This document shows, in pieces, positions 1 through 7,306 of a stretch of DNA of 16,181 nucleotides. Every line of letters starts with the position of its first letter. Within the stretch, counting starts at the first letter, position 1. The translations under genes and the position numbers were made by a program. Source of the DNA: Chamaesiphon sp031376885 (GTDB lineage: Bacteria; Cyanobacteriota; Cyanobacteriia; Cyanobacteriales; Chamaesiphonaceae); the NCBI GenBank assembly GCA_031376885.1, contig JANMEL010000312.1, positions 1-16,181 on the forward strand, in the 5' to 3' direction. The notes under the pieces were generated by a model, which searched no databases, was not told the origin of the DNA, and saw nothing but the letters and a program-made list of their open reading frames with translations.

Positions 1-5
1 ATCCC

Positions 6-518
6 CTATTTTTTCGCTGCTGCGACGCACTTGGAGACTAGAGGCATGACAGCATCAATGTCTTTCCAGCCAAGGATTTCGGTGACTTTCTTCTCAAGAT
101 TTTTGTAGGTTTTGAAGAATTCGGCGATCTCATCCAAGCGATGCTGAGGAACATCTTTGAGTGACTTTACATTAGCATAACGGGGATCTTTGTCAGGGAC
201 ACAGAGAATTTTTTCATCGCGATCGCCACCATCGATCATTTCTAACATACCGATCGGTCGGCAAGCAATCACACAACCAGGAAAAGTCGGCTCATCCATC
301 ATCACCATCCCATCGAGAGGATCGCCATCATCGGCGAGAGTATTGGGGATGAAACCATATTCATAGGGATATTGTACCGAAGAAGACAAGACGCGATCGA
401 GTGCCATCGCATTCATATCTTTGTCAAATTCATACTTATTTTTGCTTCCAGCGGCGATTTCAACCAAAACATTGAGAATCCCTGGCTTGGGTTGAGCGGG
501 AATGAGGGTTAAGTCCAA
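6..518 (-). CDS. ppa: Inorganic pyrophosphatase, family I
   Basis: Soluble cytoplasmic enzyme that hydrolyses pyrophosphate to two phosphates and so drives biosynthetic reactions forward. The family I active-site set is visible: E..GSKNKYE near the N-terminus, the metal-binding DDGDPLDG motif, the DGGDRDEKI and PDKDPR segments, and FKTYKNLEKK near the C-terminus. I chose the TTG at 518-516. It gives a 170-residue protein starting MDLTLIPAQPK, the usual N-terminus and length for cyanobacterial homologues, and GGAG (531-528) lies 9 nt upstream. The in-frame ATG at 572 would add 18 residues (MQQGGVYSPCCF...) that look non-homologous and would run through a hairpin. The gene ends at the window edge with TAG inside a sequence resembling the AGGGGAT heptamer. 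Function is very sure; the start is likely. Confidence 0.96.
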   Translation of the reverse strand: MDLTLIPAQPKPGILNVLVEIAAGSKNKYEFDKDMNAMALDRVLSSSVQYPYEYGFIPNTLADDGDPLDGMVMMDEPTFPGCVIACRPIGMLEMIDGGDRDEKILCVPDKDPRYANVKSLKDVPQHRLDEIAEFFKTYKNLEKKVTEILGWKDIDAVMPLVSKCVAAAKK

Positions 519-536
519 AATAGTCTGCTCCAATCG

Positions 537-569
537 AAAACAACAGGGAGAATATACTCCCCCCTGTTG
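537..569 (-). promoter_or_regulatory. Terminator-like hairpin in the ppa leader
   Basis: On the minus strand, arm CAACAGGGGGGAG (569-557) pairs with CTCCCTGTTG (550-541) around the loop TATATT, with a three-G bulge, and is followed by TTTT (540-537). The ppa Shine-Dalgarno GGAG starts only 6 nt further on. It could end transcripts from the small gene at 649-834 or act as an attenuator in the ppa leader. The structure is seen; the function is inferred. Confidence 0.5.
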
Positions 570-648
570 CATTCTACTAGGGATTGGCGACTGGGTAATA
601 GGTGGGAAAGACTGAATCTATGGATCAGTTTTGAATTTACATCATGGG

Positions 649-834
649 TTATTCTGCGACCCTATTTGATGGTAAACTCGGCAGAGCTTGGACGCTGCTG
701 GCAGGTGAGTAGTGAACGATGGCGGCAACGGGAAAAACCAGTGTGATAATTGCGATCGTCGTTCCCCAGAATTCTCCCCATCGATGTCGTGGGGGTTCGG
801 TTTGAGACTTGCCAGACGGGACACTTGATTCCAT
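649..834 (-). CDS. Small single-helix membrane protein, unknown function
   Basis: A 61-residue protein with a polar, Ser/Gln/Pro-rich N-terminus of about 18 residues containing RHRWGEFWG, then one hydrophobic stretch (about residues 25-41, TTIAIITLVFPVAAIVHY) that should span a membrane, and a short Ser/Pro-rich tail. Tiny one-helix proteins with a basic/aromatic motif just before the helix are common in cyanobacteria, often in the thylakoid or plasma membrane, but I do not recognise a named family. There is no clear Shine-Dalgarno before the ATG. It reads in the same direction as ppa, about 130 bp upstream of the ppa start, with the hairpin at 537-569 between. An overlapping 60-residue frame on the same strand (642-824) looks like a shadow. 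Confidence 0.55.
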   Translation of the reverse strand: MESSVPSGKSQTEPPRHRWGEFWGTTIAIITLVFPVAAIVHYSPASSVQALPSLPSNRVAE

Positions 835-999
835 ACAATAAATTTGTTTAACTCAATATTGGGTCGATCGGACCGAATTTACAAACAATCCGATTCTCCC
901 ACTGCTACTATTGTACCCAACAATCCAGGCGGATTTGTTACATACCTCACAATTATTCGTAATTTTCAGCCGATCGATCTAATTTCTTTAGAGTTGGGA

Positions 1000-1184
1000 T
1001 ATAGCAACCGCCAAGGCGGTTAAAACATGTGTAGACGCTTCCGCTCTGGCGGAGGCTACGCCAACAAACCATTGTGCCGTCAGCTTTCCCAAACTGACAC
1101 TTCTGCGGAGGCAGACGCTACGCAAGGCTAACACCAACAGTGCCACGCCCCTGACCCCTGACCCCCGATCCCTGACCCCTGCTA
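1000..1184 (-). repeat. Composite interspersed repeat, copy 1 (inverted relative to 5552-5732)
   Basis: Positions 1000-1096, read on the minus strand, match 5636-5732 over 97 bp with roughly a dozen mismatches and no net length change. The block includes GGCGTAGCCTCCGCCAGAGC and ends in the small palindrome AACCGCC..GGCGGTT. Between it and the stop codon of the CHAT-WD40 gene lie several CCCTGACC units (1148-1180) and GGAGGCAGACGCTACGC (1107-1123). The whole unit starts 2 bp after that stop codon. The rest of the gap, 835-999, shows nothing I can identify. Confidence 0.85.
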
Positions 1185-1186
1185 CA

Positions 1187-3631
1187 TTAGTCGGGAACTT
1201 GCCAAATCTGAATTTCTCCATAGCCACCCGTTGTAATGGTGCGCCCATCGGCACTAATTGCCACGGCGAGGATGGCTCGATCGTGAGTGGAGATCGATCG
1301 AAGCAATTTAGGATCGTTTAGATTCCAGATATTGACAGTACCATCATCACTACCACTGACGATAGTTTGACCATTGGCGGATATCGCTAGGCAACCGATC
1401 GGTTTAGAATGACCGAGGAGGGTGTCGATCGGATTGCCAGTAGCAGCATCCCAAATTTTGATCGTGCGATCGTGACTGGCACTGACTACTTTTTTGCCAT
1501 CGGGGGTAATTGCCACACTGCTTACCCGACTACTATGCCCAAGTAGGATCCGCAGCAACCTTCCTTCCTGAAGATGCCATAATCTCACCGTATAATCACT
1601 ACTACCGCTAGCAATTAATTGACTCTCTTGATGAGTCGCCAAACAATCGATATTTTGAAGATGCCCCTGACACCGATGAATGAGCAGCTTGTCTTCCGGT
1701 TGCCAGACACGGACGATCGCGTCACTACCGCCTGTAATCAATTTTCGACCATCACGGGTCACAGCGATCGCATTAATGGGATATTTCCGATCGATTAATT
1801 GTGGTAGCATCGTTCCGGTCGTCAATTGCCACGACTGAATATTCCCATCCAAACTAGCACTAATAATCGTCTCGGCATCATTAGTGAGGGCGACACCACA
1901 AATCGCCTCATTATGCCCCAATAGATTATGAATCAACTTACCATCGGAGATGCGCCAGACTTTGACAGCATTATCGACATGGGTAATATCGCCATGCCCG
2001 CTCACCAACCACTGTCGATCTTTACTCAGGGCGAGGGAATATACCTCGCTAAAATAGCCTGTCAGTTGATGCAGTAATGTCAGTTGAGAGTAGGCGATTT
2101 CAATCGGTTTAGTTATTCCGGTGATGACAGGATCGATATATTGAACGATGTTGGTGGCTTCTATGCCCAGTTTTTGGTTGTGACTTTCGCCTGTATCTGT
2201 CAGATTACTTACCGTGCGCGCCATTTGCCGCCAACTCGATTGTGAGTCGGGGATGTGTTGGCAAATTACTGGGAGCCAACTTGCGGCAGGTACGACTTTT
2301 TCGATCGCTTGGAGTCGCTCTCGTGCTTCTCTGACAGACAATTGCAGGGATTTACCTCCCGCAAAGGATTTCAGGAGTAGTTTGACAAATTCTTGGGCGA
2401 CTTGATCTTGTACGGCTTCCCGCATCACAATTAGATGGGGAATCTCTAGATCGATCAATTCGCTGGCGAGATCGATTCCATCACCACAGTTGAGGATTAG
2501 TAGTTTCAAACCTCGATCGACAGCACTGTGCAGTCGATGTTTGAGTTCGGGGATACTAACTGTATCATGATGGTTGAGGTAGATCCGATTGTTGGGCAAG
2601 TAGCCGGAGATGTAGCTGCTGAGGAAGATTGCGCTCCAAGATTTTTGGGTAAGTAGATTGACAAAATCAGTGTGTGTTGGCGCGACGACAAATTCTGATT
2701 GGGTATGGGGAAGGGCGTTGAGATATTCTTTGCTGCGATCGATTTTAATCCCTTGAGCACTGGCGAGGATCGATAGCACTGAGACGACTAATTCTTCTGA
2801 TTCCGTGTGAAGATCGGCGGGAGTTTGGAGGAGAGAGATACTGACTTCGGATTGGGGATATCGATCGAGTAATGGTTGCCAGATGGAGTTCCACGGTAGC
2901 CGAATCGCCATTTTCGAGCGGCTCCGCACGATAAAATCTACCTCTTGCTCAGGATCGAGGTGAGTTGCTAATCGATCGCGGATCGTTTGAAATCCGGCGG
3001 AATTGTACCACTGATGAATGTTCGCCTGGAGCATTGCTCCGGCATCCAAACAATCATTAATTCGCTCAGGCACCAAGCTAACCGCTTTGTTGCTAATCAA
3101 GCGATGATTTTGAGGATCGAGTTTGCGGTATCGTGACTGCCATTCTTGATACTGGGCGAGCAGTTGAGCCGCATTTGGCAACATCACTCTCGCCTCACCC
3201 AACAATTGATGATTTGCACTCAAAACCGTCATATCGATCTGAAGCATCGATCCCGATTGAGCTTCTTCGACGACAAAAATCACTTCTCGCCCCCAGATTT
3301 GAGCATCTAAGGCAGAACTAATCGCGCTGGGAATGTTCGTAGCGGCCATTTCCTGGCTGTAGAGCGGCTCCATTTGCTCGCAGATGAGATTAGCTACGGT
3401 GTAGTAATTACTGCTGTGATTGAGGCGAATGACGATGCGGTAGAGCAGATATTTTAGCTCGACAGTCGAGGCGTAGCGATCTCGCAATTGCTGAAGATAG
3501 CTCGTGAATTTAACCGTACTTAGTTGTTGGGCTTCATTACTCCAGTTGTTAGTGCAAGCGCAAAATACCAGCTTTTTGATTCTGGCAATGTGGTTGCTTT
3601 GTTCCAGATTGTGTACGATTGCATCTAGCAT
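1187..3631 (-). CDS. CHAT-domain protein fused to a seven-bladed WD40 propeller; catalytic dyad degenerate
   Basis: An 814-residue cytoplasmic protein. Residues 1-95 form a helical domain (RIKKLVFCAC...) found at the N-terminus of cyanobacterial CHAT proteins. About 100-270 is a linker region with PERINDCLDAGAMLQA and AIRLPWN. About 285-470 is CHAT, a caspase-like peptidase fold, identified by LKLLILNCGDG, IPHLIVMREAV, AQEFVKLLL, SVREARERLQ and ASWLPVICQ. About 530-814 holds seven WD40 repeats with GH and W endings, enough for a closed propeller. The CHAT site is damaged: the usual FFAGHS is FLSSYIS (Tyr340 for His; codon 2614-2612) and the usual NSCDG is NCGDG (Cys382 one position early; codon 2488-2486). 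It is therefore probably an inactive protease or scaffold. I prefer the ATG at 3631, with GGGAG 6 nt upstream, over the ATG at 3655, whose GAGG almost touches it. It diverges from the kinase at 4052. Confidence 0.9.
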   Translation of the reverse strand: MLDAIVHNLEQSNHIARIKKLVFCACTNNWSNEAQQLSTVKFTSYLQQLRDRYASTVELKYLLYRIVIRLNHSSNYYTVANLICEQMEPLYSQEMAATNIPSAISSALDAQIWGREVIFVVEEAQSGSMLQIDMTVLSANHQLLGEARVMLPNAAQLLAQYQEWQSRYRKLDPQNHRLISNKAVSLVPERINDCLDAGAMLQANIHQWYNSAGFQTIRDRLATHLDPEQEVDFIVRSRSKMAIRLPWNSIWQPLLDRYPQSEVSISLLQTPADLHTESEELVVSVLSILASAQGIKIDRSKEYLNALPHTQSEFVVAPTHTDFVNLLTQKSWSAIFLSSYISGYLPNNRIYLNHHDTVSIPELKHRLHSAVDRGLKLLILNCGDGIDLASELIDLEIPHLIVMREAVQDQVAQEFVKLLLKSFAGGKSLQLSVREARERLQAIEKVVPAASWLPVICQHIPDSQSSWRQMARTVSNLTDTGESHNQKLGIEATNIVQYIDPVITGITKPIEIAYSQLTLLHQLTGYFSEVYSLALSKDRQWLVSGHGDITHVDNAVKVWRISDGKLIHNLLGHNEAICGVALTNDAETIISASLDGNIQSWQLTTGTMLPQLIDRKYPINAIAVTRDGRKLITGGSDAIVRVWQPEDKLLIHRCQGHLQNIDCLATHQESQLIASGSSDYTVRLWHLQEGRLLRILLGHSSRVSSVAITPDGKKVVSASHDRTIKIWDAATGNPIDTLLGHSKPIGCLAISANGQTIVSGSDDGTVNIWNLNDPKLLRSISTHDRAILAVAISADGRTITTGGYGEIQIWQVPD

Positions 3632-3655
3632 CCCTGACTCCCAATAAGACTCCAT

Positions 3656-4051
3656 TCCTCAATACTATTTCACCGATCTAACCTGAGATTTCTAGTTGAT
3701 GGCTAGACGCTCGAAGTGTTGTTGAATTAGATTAGATGAGTAAACCTGGTAGCCCCCATTGAAGATCCAAAACTGGCGATTGTGCTTTATTTCAAAGGTC
3801 GATCGCTAATTTAGCTAACACGTTGGCTACTCAATTTACATTATTCCCCAGATTTGGGTGATGGTTACCACCTGCACTGAGCGGTTTTGCTCGGAGCTAT
3901 TTTTTCGTTGGCATCCTTTGTAGCGTCTGCCTAGTGTCGAAATCTCATCCGCCAAATCGATCGTCAAATTCTCAGATGATAGTTTCAATTCAGCTTGCGG
4001 GTATTCTAAGCATAAGGCTATTTTCCAAGATCTAGAGCATTCTGAAATACT
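3656..4051. promoter_or_regulatory. Shared intergenic region between two divergent genes
   Basis: This 396-bp gap must hold the promoters of both the CHAT-WD40 gene (minus) and the kinase (plus). I could not assign convincing -35/-10 boxes. It contains a weak hairpin, GAGC-ggtttt-GCTC (3879-3892), followed by a T run at 3899-3905, and a 13-bp fragment GTAGCGTCTGCCT (3920-3932) that is also present, inverted, in the repeat at 1109-1121. No ORF of note is present. Confidence 0.45.
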
Positions 4052-5551
4052 ATGTTAGGTACTACGATTCACTCTCATTACAAAATCATTAAATTTTTGG
4101 GGATGGGAAGATCTGGAGCTACTTATTTAGCGGAAAATCTAGATTTACCAGATCGCCCACCATGTCTAGTCAAAAAGTTTCAACATTCTGACGATCCGAC
4201 GATCGCCGAACCATTAGTTGATAAACTATTTGAAGCCCAGGCTGCGATCTTGCAGCAAGTTGGGCAGCATCCACTAGTTCCCACTCTACTTGCTAAGTTT
4301 CAAGAACATGGCAGCAGATATTTTGTCAGTGAATATATAGATGGCGATTTACTCAGCGATGAACTAGCGATTACCTCCGGTTCGCTCTGGAGTCAAACCC
4401 AAGTATTTGATTTCTTGGTCGATATGATGAGTACATTAGACTTTATCCATAGCTTTAAATATATTCATCAAGATATCAATCCGAAGAATATTATCAGACA
4501 GAAAAAAGACGGAAGATTTATCTCGATCGGCTTTAGTGCTGTCAAAGATTTGGGGAGTGTTTGGCATCATCTATCCAAACAAGATGCTCGATATATCAAT
4601 GTTTCGATCGGCACCCCTGGCTACGTTCCCTCCGAGCAAGAGCAGCACAAATCTCAATTTAATAGCGATATTTATGCAGTTGGGGCGATCGCGATCCAAG
4701 CACTAACGGGGCAATTTCCGATTCTCAAAGATCCACATACCCACGAACTCAAGTGGCGCGATGGTGTAAAAATCAATCTCAAATTGATGGGGATTATCGA
4801 TAAGATGGTGCGCCCCGACTACCGAAATCGGTATCAATCAGCATCAGAAGTATCCCAAGATCTTCAAGCCTTCGCACTAACTCAAATCCCGCCGAGTAAA
4901 TTTGATAAACTTAAACCGCACCTAATTTTTGGAGCCACTGTTTGTACTTTACTACTTAGCTTTGGCGCGGTAAAATTGCTATCAGCCCCGACAATCCAAC
5001 CAATTGTTCCACCACCTGTCAAAATAGTTCGCGCACCTGGAAATAGCCAGAATAAACCGATCGAGAAAAACAATCGAGTCAATCTGAAACTATATTCAGA
5101 TAAATCTCAAAAATTTAGCATCAAATACCCTCCTAGTTGGCGTGTCGAGGATATTACTAACTCGACGGGCAAGACGACAACATTTATCAGTCCAAAACAG
5201 AGTGCAGTAGATAAGTATCAGGAAAATGTGTCGATTCGAGTCGAAACTTTACCCAATCCTCAAACTACCCTTGCCAACTATACAAAATCAGCGATCGCCA
5301 AAATCAAAACAACTTATCAAGACGCAAAAATCATCGAGTCTAGTTCGATTGTGATGGCAAAAAAGCCAGCTAATCTGATCGTGTATACTGGCACAGATGA
5401 AAATTCCCTACCGATCGAAAATCTCGAAGTTTGGACGATCGATCGAGGTCAAATATATGTCATCACATACAAAGCCGATCGTCAACATTACTATGGATTT
5501 CTCCAATCAGTAATGACAATGATTAACTCCTTTGAATTAAAAAACAGTTGA
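4052..5551 (+). CDS. Membrane Ser/Thr protein kinase with PsbP-like tail; DFG motif lost
   Basis: A 499-residue Hanks-type kinase homologue. Seen in order: glycine loop LGMGRSGATY (16-25), ATP-site Lys in CLVKKF (about 41), helix-C Glu in LFEAQ, catalytic loop YIHQDINPKNI (Asp141, Asn146), activation-segment end GTPGYVPSEQ and helix-F SDIYAVG (205-211). The metal-binding DFG is replaced by GFS (Gly160-Phe161-Ser162, codon 160 at 4529-4531), so it is either a pseudokinase or, like mammalian CASK (GFG), a kinase with unusual metal needs. One transmembrane helix spans about 289-311, then a Pro-rich linker. The outer domain (about 346-499, with SQKFSIKYPPSW) resembles the PsbP-like domains often fused to cyanobacterial kinases. 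It lies divergent to the CHAT-WD40 gene. No clear Shine-Dalgarno precedes the ATG. Confidence 0.92.
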   Translation: MLGTTIHSHYKIIKFLGMGRSGATYLAENLDLPDRPPCLVKKFQHSDDPTIAEPLVDKLFEAQAAILQQVGQHPLVPTLLAKFQEHGSRYFVSEYIDGDLLSDELAITSGSLWSQTQVFDFLVDMMSTLDFIHSFKYIHQDINPKNIIRQKKDGRFISIGFSAVKDLGSVWHHLSKQDARYINVSIGTPGYVPSEQEQHKSQFNSDIYAVGAIAIQALTGQFPILKDPHTHELKWRDGVKINLKLMGIIDKMVRPDYRNRYQSASEVSQDLQAFALTQIPPSKFDKLKPHLIFGATVCTLLLSFGAVKLLSAPTIQPIVPPPVKIVRAPGNSQNKPIEKNNRVNLKLYSDKSQKFSIKYPPSWRVEDITNSTGKTTTFISPKQSAVDKYQENVSIRVETLPNPQTTLANYTKSAIAKIKTTYQDAKIIESSSIVMAKKPANLIVYTGTDENSLPIENLEVWTIDRGQIYVITYKADRQHYYGFLQSVMTMINSFELKNS

Positions 5552-5732
5552 TATAGCAGGGGTCAGAGGTCAGGGGTCAGCGAAAAGTGCGGTCTTGGGG
5601 TCTCCCCAAGTAGAGCACCTTTTCAAGAGAGGGGTCAGTTTGGGAACGCTGATGCACTAATGGTTTGTTGGCGTAGCCTCCGCCAGAGCGGAAGCATCTA
5701 CATCTGTCCTAACCGCCCTGGCGGTTGCTATA
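5552..5732 (+). repeat. Composite interspersed repeat, copy 2 (inverted relative to 1000-1184)
   Basis: It begins immediately after the kinase stop codon with TATAGCAGGGGTCAG, followed by more GGGGTCAG units. It then has GCGAAAAGTGCGGT (5580-5593), a short hairpin CTTGGGG-TCT-CCCCAAG (5594-5610), and the 97-bp block 5636-5732 that matches 1000-1096 in inverted orientation. The remaining gap to 5809 (5733-5809) contains CCTCCGTGACTCCTCCATGC-type sequence and no gene. Confidence 0.85.
5594..5610. terminator. Short GC-rich hairpin 3' of the kinase gene
   Basis: CTTGGGG and CCCCAAG form a perfect 7-bp stem around TCT, 43 bp after the kinase stop. No T run follows, so it is at best a transcript-end stabiliser or Rho-type end. 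It lies inside the repeat unit. Confidence 0.3.
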
Positions 5733-5809
5733 AAATCCTCCTCCGTGACTCCTCCATGCACCTCCGTGTTAAATACACACTCTAAACGCAGCAAGAAATA
5801 TCTAATCTT

Positions 5810-6316
5810 CTAGTCATTGAAAACCTTGCCATTAAAAGTAGTCTGATTAGTCAAAATATTGCTCTGTTTCAACCGCCAACCTTGGGGAGTTTTGAGCCAA
5901 AAGTTTTTTGATGTTTGGCTGATGACAATTTTGTTAAATCCAGCGATCGTACCTTCAGTCTGTTGAACGATCGATACATCGATACCAGTAGGGCTGACGG
6001 TAAGATCTTTGATAGTCGTTTTGTTCGATGTTAATTTAATATTAAAACGATTTAAAACGGTGTTATAATGACTGCGAAACGCTTCTAGATTTTGCTTTTC
6101 ACCCTTGGGATTGATGCTTACATAGTCTGGTGTAAAATATGCCGTAGCTCCCTTGACATCTTTACGGACAAAAGCAGCATTTATTCGATCGTAATTGGTC
6201 TGAATGATTGGTAATAAGGCTGCTTTATTTTCTGCATATACTGGCTGAATTGCAGCGATGGCAGTAGCAAATAAGCCGAGGGCACATAGGGTATTTTTAG
6301 CAATAGAGAAGGTCAT
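5810..6316 (-). CDS. Secreted NTF2-like (SnoaL/DUF4440-type) protein
   Basis: A 168-residue protein with an N-terminal signal peptide: basic start, hydrophobic core CALGLFATAIAAI, and a likely cleavage after VYA near residue 28. The mature part has the layout of a small NTF2-like alpha/beta cone: a long first helix (IIQTNYDRINAAFVRKDVKGA), then YFTPDYVSINPKGEK, then several beta strands ending in NFWLKTPQGWRLKQS. Such domains bind small ligands or act as isomerase-like or unknown periplasmic proteins. No catalytic residues can be assigned. It follows the HAD gene on the same strand after a ~49-bp gap, so the two may be cotranscribed. No Shine-Dalgarno is evident. Confidence 0.8.
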   Translation of the reverse strand: MTFSIAKNTLCALGLFATAIAAIQPVYAENKAALLPIIQTNYDRINAAFVRKDVKGATAYFTPDYVSINPKGEKQNLEAFRSHYNTVLNRFNIKLTSNKTTIKDLTVSPTGIDVSIVQQTEGTIAGFNKIVISQTSKNFWLKTPQGWRLKQSNILTNQTTFNGKVFND

Positions 6317-6365
6317 TATAGTATTAATAATTAGATTAGCTAAGGCACTTGACGCAGAGGATGAA

Positions 6366-7127
6366 TTAAAGGTTCCTAAGTAAATCTACCAATTCACAAA
6401 ATCCAGCCACTTCGGGTAAATTGGTGATGTACTGGGGATGGTGTTCTAATTCACTGGCATAATGTTTGATATTGGCGACACCAACTGAATGGGGAAACAA
6501 CTGTCGATCGAACATACTCGCATCATTAGGGCTATCGCCAACGGTGATGATATGTTTGGGTTTGATGTTGGGGAAATAGTGTTTGAGCGCGTAGGTGATG
6601 CCGATCGCTTTATCTTGTTTGAGTGGTTTGATATGGCATTGGATGGTACTATAGGTAAAGCCCCAACCCCATTGTTCGCATTGAGTCGCGATTTCCCACA
6701 ATTGGGCAGTATTTAAACCCATGATATCAAATGTCCAATCGGTAATCCGAAATTGATTATCGGTAGATTCTTCTAGTGTCGGATATCTTTCTTGCAGTTC
6801 CCAAAATACATTCGCTAATTTTTCTCGATGCTCGCTGATACTTTTAATCGGGGTAACAAAATCCATTTCACCTTTGGCATCAAAATATACACCGCCATTT
6901 TCGGCAATCGCCCCCGCAACTGGGAGATAATTAGAGATCGCATTTACCCAACCTGCGGATCTTCCCGTGACTAGGAGTAGTTTCAATCCTTTGGTGTTGA
7001 CAATATCGATCGCTTGCAATAGTGCTGGGGTGAATTTATGATGACTGGTGAGAGTACCATCGATGTCTGTGGCGATTAGTTGAACATCTTTTAGATATTC
7101 GGCGGTTAGTGGTAAACTTTGTTCCAT
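6366..7127 (-). CDS. HAD-superfamily phosphatase, class IIB (Cof-type)
   Basis: A cytoplasmic hydrolase of about 253 residues. HAD motif I is ATDIDGTL (Asp21 nucleophile, Asp23 acid/base), motif II is LLLVTGRSAGW, the motif III Lys lies in HIKPLKQDKAIGI, and motif IV is TVGDSPNDASMF. The large insert between motifs II and III is the C2 cap typical of class IIB enzymes such as Cof-type sugar-phosphate, phosphoglycolate-like or mannosyl-3-phosphoglycerate phosphatases. The substrate cannot be told from sequence. I chose the ATG at 7127; a TTG at 7136 would add three residues (MLI). Neither has a clear Shine-Dalgarno. The secreted NTF2-like gene follows downstream. Confidence 0.88.
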   Translation of the reverse strand: MEQSLPLTAEYLKDVQLIATDIDGTLTSHHKFTPALLQAIDIVNTKGLKLLLVTGRSAGWVNAISNYLPVAGAIAENGGVYFDAKGEMDFVTPIKSISEHREKLANVFWELQERYPTLEESTDNQFRITDWTFDIMGLNTAQLWEIATQCEQWGWGFTYSTIQCHIKPLKQDKAIGITYALKHYFPNIKPKHIITVGDSPNDASMFDRQLFPHSVGVANIKHYASELEHHPQYITNLPEVAGFCELVDLLRNL

Positions 7128-7249
7128 GATAAGCAATAGATACTATCGTAGGGTGAGCATTGCCCACCAGCTAAATTATAGCTAATACCAGGTCAAATTG
7201 AACGGATAATATGAGCTGTGTTTCATCTAAAGATTGGTTACTCAGTATT

Positions 7250-7300
7250 CCCTGAACCCTGACACTTCGACTACGCTCAGTGCAAGCCTCTAACCCCTGC
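7250..7300. repeat. Interspersed repeat before the MFS gene
   Basis: CCCTGAACCCTGACACTTCG, followed by ACTACGCTCAGTGCAAGCC and TAACCCCTGC. It combines the CCCTGACC motif seen at 1148-1180 with ACTTCGACTACGCTCAGT, a sequence dispersed in many cyanobacterial genomes. It ends 6 bp before the MFS start codon. The rest of the 7128-7306 gap shows nothing clear. Confidence 0.5.
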
Positions 7301-7306
7301 TAAATC

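Noticed and set aside
519..572. 18-residue N-terminal extension of ppa from the ATG at 572
   Set aside because: Would translate through the leader hairpin; the TTG at 518 has GGAG at the right distance and the family-typical length.
988..1254. 88-residue minus-strand frame
   Set aside because: Made largely of repeat sequence and overlapping the 3' end of the WD40 gene.
2506..2760. 84-residue minus-strand frame inside the CHAT region
   Set aside because: An out-of-frame shadow of the CHAT domain.
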